33,284 bases of DNA, from contig CABSFU010000010.1 of the NCBI GenBank assembly GCA_902477075.1, positions 1 through 33,284 on the forward strand. The letters run 5' to 3'. The stretch is from UMGS1498 sp900552335. Lineage in GTDB: Bacteria; Bacillota_I; Bacilli_A; RF39; UBA660. A program made the translations under genes and the position numbers. Position 1 is the stretch's first letter. The number at the start of each line of letters is the position of its first letter. The notes under the pieces are model-generated. The model saw nothing but the letters and a program-made list of their open reading frames with translations, was not told the DNA's origin and searched no databases. Positions 31,082-33,284 of this stretch are shown here, piece after piece.

Positions 31082-32368
31082 ATGAAAAATAAATTAATTA
31101 AATCTACTTTTATATTATTAATTGGTGGCGCTATTACAAAAATTCTTGGTATGATTATTAAAATTGTCATCACCAGAATGATTGGAATTGAAGGAGTCAG
31201 TCTTTATACCTTAATCATGCCAACTTTTGGACTACTAATTGCTTTAGCGCAGCTTGGATTTCCTATAGCAATTTCAACATTAGTTGCAGAGGGAAAAAGC
31301 AATAATCGACGCATGATTTTAGGAATCATTCCTGTATCTTTATTTTTAAATATGACCATTATAGCATTACTAGTAATATTGGCTCCCTTTATATCAAACA
31401 ATCTTCTTCATGAACCAAGAACATATTATGGAATTCTTGCAACGGGTTTAGTACTTCCCTTTATTAGTATTTCTTCTATTTTAAGAGGATATTTTTATGG
31501 AAAAGAAAGATTACTTCCACACATTTTTTCTAATATTATGGAAGATGTTATTCGTTTAATTATTTTAATAATTGGAATTCCCATTTTTTTACTAAAAGGA
31601 ATTGAAATTACGATTTTTTTCTTAATTGTTTCCAATATCATCAGTGAATGCTCTTCTATTCTCATTTTTACTTTTTGTTTACCTAAAAAGAATATTTCAA
31701 AGAATGATTTTTTACCAAATAAAAAATACCTAAAAAATATTTTAAGTATTTCTCTACCCTCTACTGGTAGTAGAATTATTGGAAATATAGGATCTTTTTT
31801 AGAACCCATTATATTAACAACTGTTCTTCTTAAAATTGGATATTCTAATGAATTTATTATTCATGAATATGGTGTATTAAATGGATATGTTTTACCATTA
31901 TTACTATTACCATCTTTTTTTACTATGGCTATTTCACAAGCCATTATTCCAAGTGTTAGTAAATTTTATGCTAGTCATAACAAAAAAGGAGTAAAAAAAG
32001 TAATCAAGCAAGCTATTATTTTTTCCTTGGCAATTGGTATTCCTTTTACTATCTTAGTAGAACTATTTCCGAACTTTTTATTAAATTTTATATACAATGC
32101 AAAGGAAGGAAGCAACTATTTAAGAGTATTTGCACCTATTTTCCTATTTTCTTATATTCAATCTCCTTTAACAGCCACTTTACAAGCAATGAATAAAGCA
32201 AAGTGTGCAATGAACGGAACTATAATTGGAATTACTTTGAGAACCATTTTATTAGTTATTGTGTCTTTCTTTCATATAGGTATTTGGTCCATTATTGTTG
32301 CTGCTACTAGTAACATCTTATTTGTAACTTTTCACCATATTTTTGCCATAAAAAATTATACTAAGTAG
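31082..32368 (+). CDS. spoVB: Stage V sporulation protein B / MOP-family flippase
   Basis: SpoVB belongs to the MOP exporter superfamily (with MurJ and Wzx) and is needed for spore cortex peptidoglycan. The 428-residue product has about 12-14 membrane helices and opens KNKLIKSTFILLIGGAITKI, then LGMIIKIVITRMIGIEGVSL, as in SpoVB. Further marks are ALAQLGFPIAIS, SILRGYFYGKERLLPH and ISLPSTGSRIIGN. B. subtilis SpoVB is somewhat longer (518). No ribosome binding site precedes the ATG, and a -10 hexamer ends five bases upstream, so the mRNA may be leaderless. It follows def on the same strand and converges on a pilin gene. Confidence 0.85.
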   Translation: MKNKLIKSTFILLIGGAITKILGMIIKIVITRMIGIEGVSLYTLIMPTFGLLIALAQLGFPIAISTLVAEGKSNNRRMILGIIPVSLFLNMTIIALLVILAPFISNNLLHEPRTYYGILATGLVLPFISISSILRGYFYGKERLLPHIFSNIMEDVIRLIILIIGIPIFLLKGIEITIFFLIVSNIISECSSILIFTFCLPKKNISKNDFLPNKKYLKNILSISLPSTGSRIIGNIGSFLEPIILTTVLLKIGYSNEFIIHEYGVLNGYVLPLLLLPSFFTMAISQAIIPSVSKFYASHNKKGVKKVIKQAIIFSLAIGIPFTILVELFPNFLLNFIYNAKEGSNYLRVFAPIFLFSYIQSPLTATLQAMNKAKCAMNGTIIGITLRTILLVIVSFFHIGIWSIIVAATSNILFVTFHHIFAIKNYTK

Positions 32369-32403
32369 CTTTGTTTAAATTTACAATAATATTACAAGTA
32401 GAA

Positions 32404-33284
32404 TTATCGACCATAAATTTTAAATGTAATATTATTAGCATACCCGTTTTTAACGGCTGCTCGTATATTTACAGTGCTAGTTGACGAGAAAAATAGCTGT
32501 GTCACAGAATAATATTGTGTTGGATTAGTTCCAGGACTATTTGACAATACAATCACATCCTTCGTACTTGAGCCAATTGTATCACTAATGTCCGAGCAAT
32601 CATAAACCATAGATTGCATATCTATTTTTTGCCCCATCCACCAAACAATCTTAATTTCCTTATAGTTATCAATTCTATCAATTAAATTATATGAGGTTGA
32701 GGTTGTTGGTGTCACAGGATCTAATAAAATAGTCCAATCTCTAACTAAATTACTACTTACAACACCGGATAATGTATTTAAACCATTTTGTAACTCTTCT
32801 ATATTGCTTTTCATATTTGTTATTTCTGCAGTTAAATTACTTACTAAATTATCAACTTCATCTTTGGAATATACATTACTAACGTTTCCTGTTCCATTAT
32901 CTAACATTGCTACATATTTATTTGTTAAAGCATCAAATCCTATGATACAATTTCCAGCTTTTCTTTCTCCTACGATAATTCCGCTATTATAGTTTTTATA
33001 TGCATAATAGGTATCATTTGAAATACATATACTTGTATTTCCTTCTTTGTCTAAATAGAGTTTTCCTTCTCCATCTATATTCCCTTTATATTCTAATTTT
33101 TCTCCTTTTATGGTACTTCCTTGATGTTCTTTATCAAACAAGAATTCATAGACTCCTGTTTCATGACTCATTGTAAAATAATCTGTTGAATCTAATATTC
33201 CTTGTACACTAGATACTAATGCTTTCTTTTTACTTTCTTCTATTACATTTGTTATCATCGGTATGGTGATTAAGGTAATCACTG
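32404..33284 (-). CDS. Type IV pilin-like protein, copy 4 (N-terminus beyond window)
   Basis: The window ends inside the N-terminal helix (visible start VITLITIPMITNVIEESKKK), so the first 15-20 residues and the leader are missing. The middle domain is close to the other copies but differs at residues about 40-60 (QGILDSTDYFTMSHETGVYE). A shorter coiled coil (LTAEITNMKSNIEELQNGLN) leads to a distinct head of about 130 residues (DWTILLDPVTPTTSTSYNLI, EIKIVWWMGQKIDM, YYSVTQLFFSSTSTVNIRAA). The head has the strand-rich look of phage tail-fibre or siphovirus adhesin tips. It converges on spoVB. Confidence 0.85.
   Translation of the reverse strand, partial: VITLITIPMITNVIEESKKKALVSSVQGILDSTDYFTMSHETGVYEFLFDKEHQGSTIKGEKLEYKGNIDGEGKLYLDKEGNTSICISNDTYYAYKNYNSGIIVGERKAGNCIIGFDALTNKYVAMLDNGTGNVSNVYSKDEVDNLVSNLTAEITNMKSNIEELQNGLNTLSGVVSSNLVRDWTILLDPVTPTTSTSYNLIDRIDNYKEIKIVWWMGQKIDMQSMVYDCSDISDTIGSSTKDVIVLSNSPGTNPTQYYSVTQLFFSSTSTVNIRAAVKNGYANNITFKIYGR
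32849..33284 (-). repeat. Dispersed pilin N-terminal module, copy 4 (truncated)
   Basis: Highly similar to the coding part of the other modules, with more substitutions around 33130-33210. The window ends within it. Confidence 0.75.

Noticed and set aside
1..33284. Diversity-generating retroelement or CRISPR array behind the pilin head variation
   Set aside because: No reverse transcriptase, template repeat, cas gene or regularly spaced repeat is visible.

Overview
The window is AT-rich DNA from a spore-forming low-GC Gram-positive bacterium. It carries spoIIID, spoVIF, spoIVA, gerM, gerE, a spoIIIAH-like gene and spoVB. Housekeeping proteins (LepA, Der, YsxC/EngB, LysS, DusB, Def, AckA) are Bacilli-like. 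An uncultured gut Bacilli lineage is my inference; I cannot name a species. TGA is used as a stop (for example at 13925-13927), so the standard bacterial code applies. Both window ends fall inside copies of one dispersed repeat (the pilin module below), so this may be a whole contig broken at repeats.

Layout: 1-600, truncated pilin-like gene and its leader. 660-920, candidate type I toxin/antisense RNA pair. 956-5100, spoIIID, lepA, spoVIF, spoIVA. 5108-7986, MraZ-like regulator, der, an unknown gene, ysxC. 8100-9420, a cysteine-repeat VirB2-like membrane protein and a small membrane protein. 9410-15497, nrnA-ackA, a second pilin-like gene, then ackA2-DUF4186-DUF1848. 15604-19192, the dusB-RDD-lysS-phosphatase operon. 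19338-20432, third pilin-like gene. 20852-24451, a 3.6-kb island bounded by 35-bp direct repeats that touch the 3' end of tRNA-Leu. It holds a three-gene accessory operon, two broken genes and an orphan leader-peptide attenuator. 24446-28730, tRNA-Leu, tRNA-Arg, gerM, gerE, spoIIIAH-like, peptidase U32. 28814-29986, fourth pilin-like gene. 30048-32368, membrane protein, def, spoVB. 32404-33284, fifth pilin-like gene, truncated.

The most striking feature is the pilin-like family. Four of the five copies share a nearly identical N-terminal module at the DNA level (prepilin signal, hydrophobic helix, two-cysteine middle domain), and three of those four have their 5' leader inside the window. All are followed by C-terminal heads with no evident relation to one another, carried on coiled-coil linkers. 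In all three visible leaders of the near-identical group, a 9-10 base G homopolymer lies between the promoter region and the ribosome binding site, inside a terminator-like hairpin. This looks like a modular surface-adhesin repertoire with slippage-tunable expression. No pilus assembly genes are present in the window.

The second notable locus is the 25-residue hydrophobic peptide at 722-799. Its ribosome binding site is complementary to its own 3' UTR, its putative mRNA ends can pair over 15 bp, and a near-consensus antisense promoter faces it.
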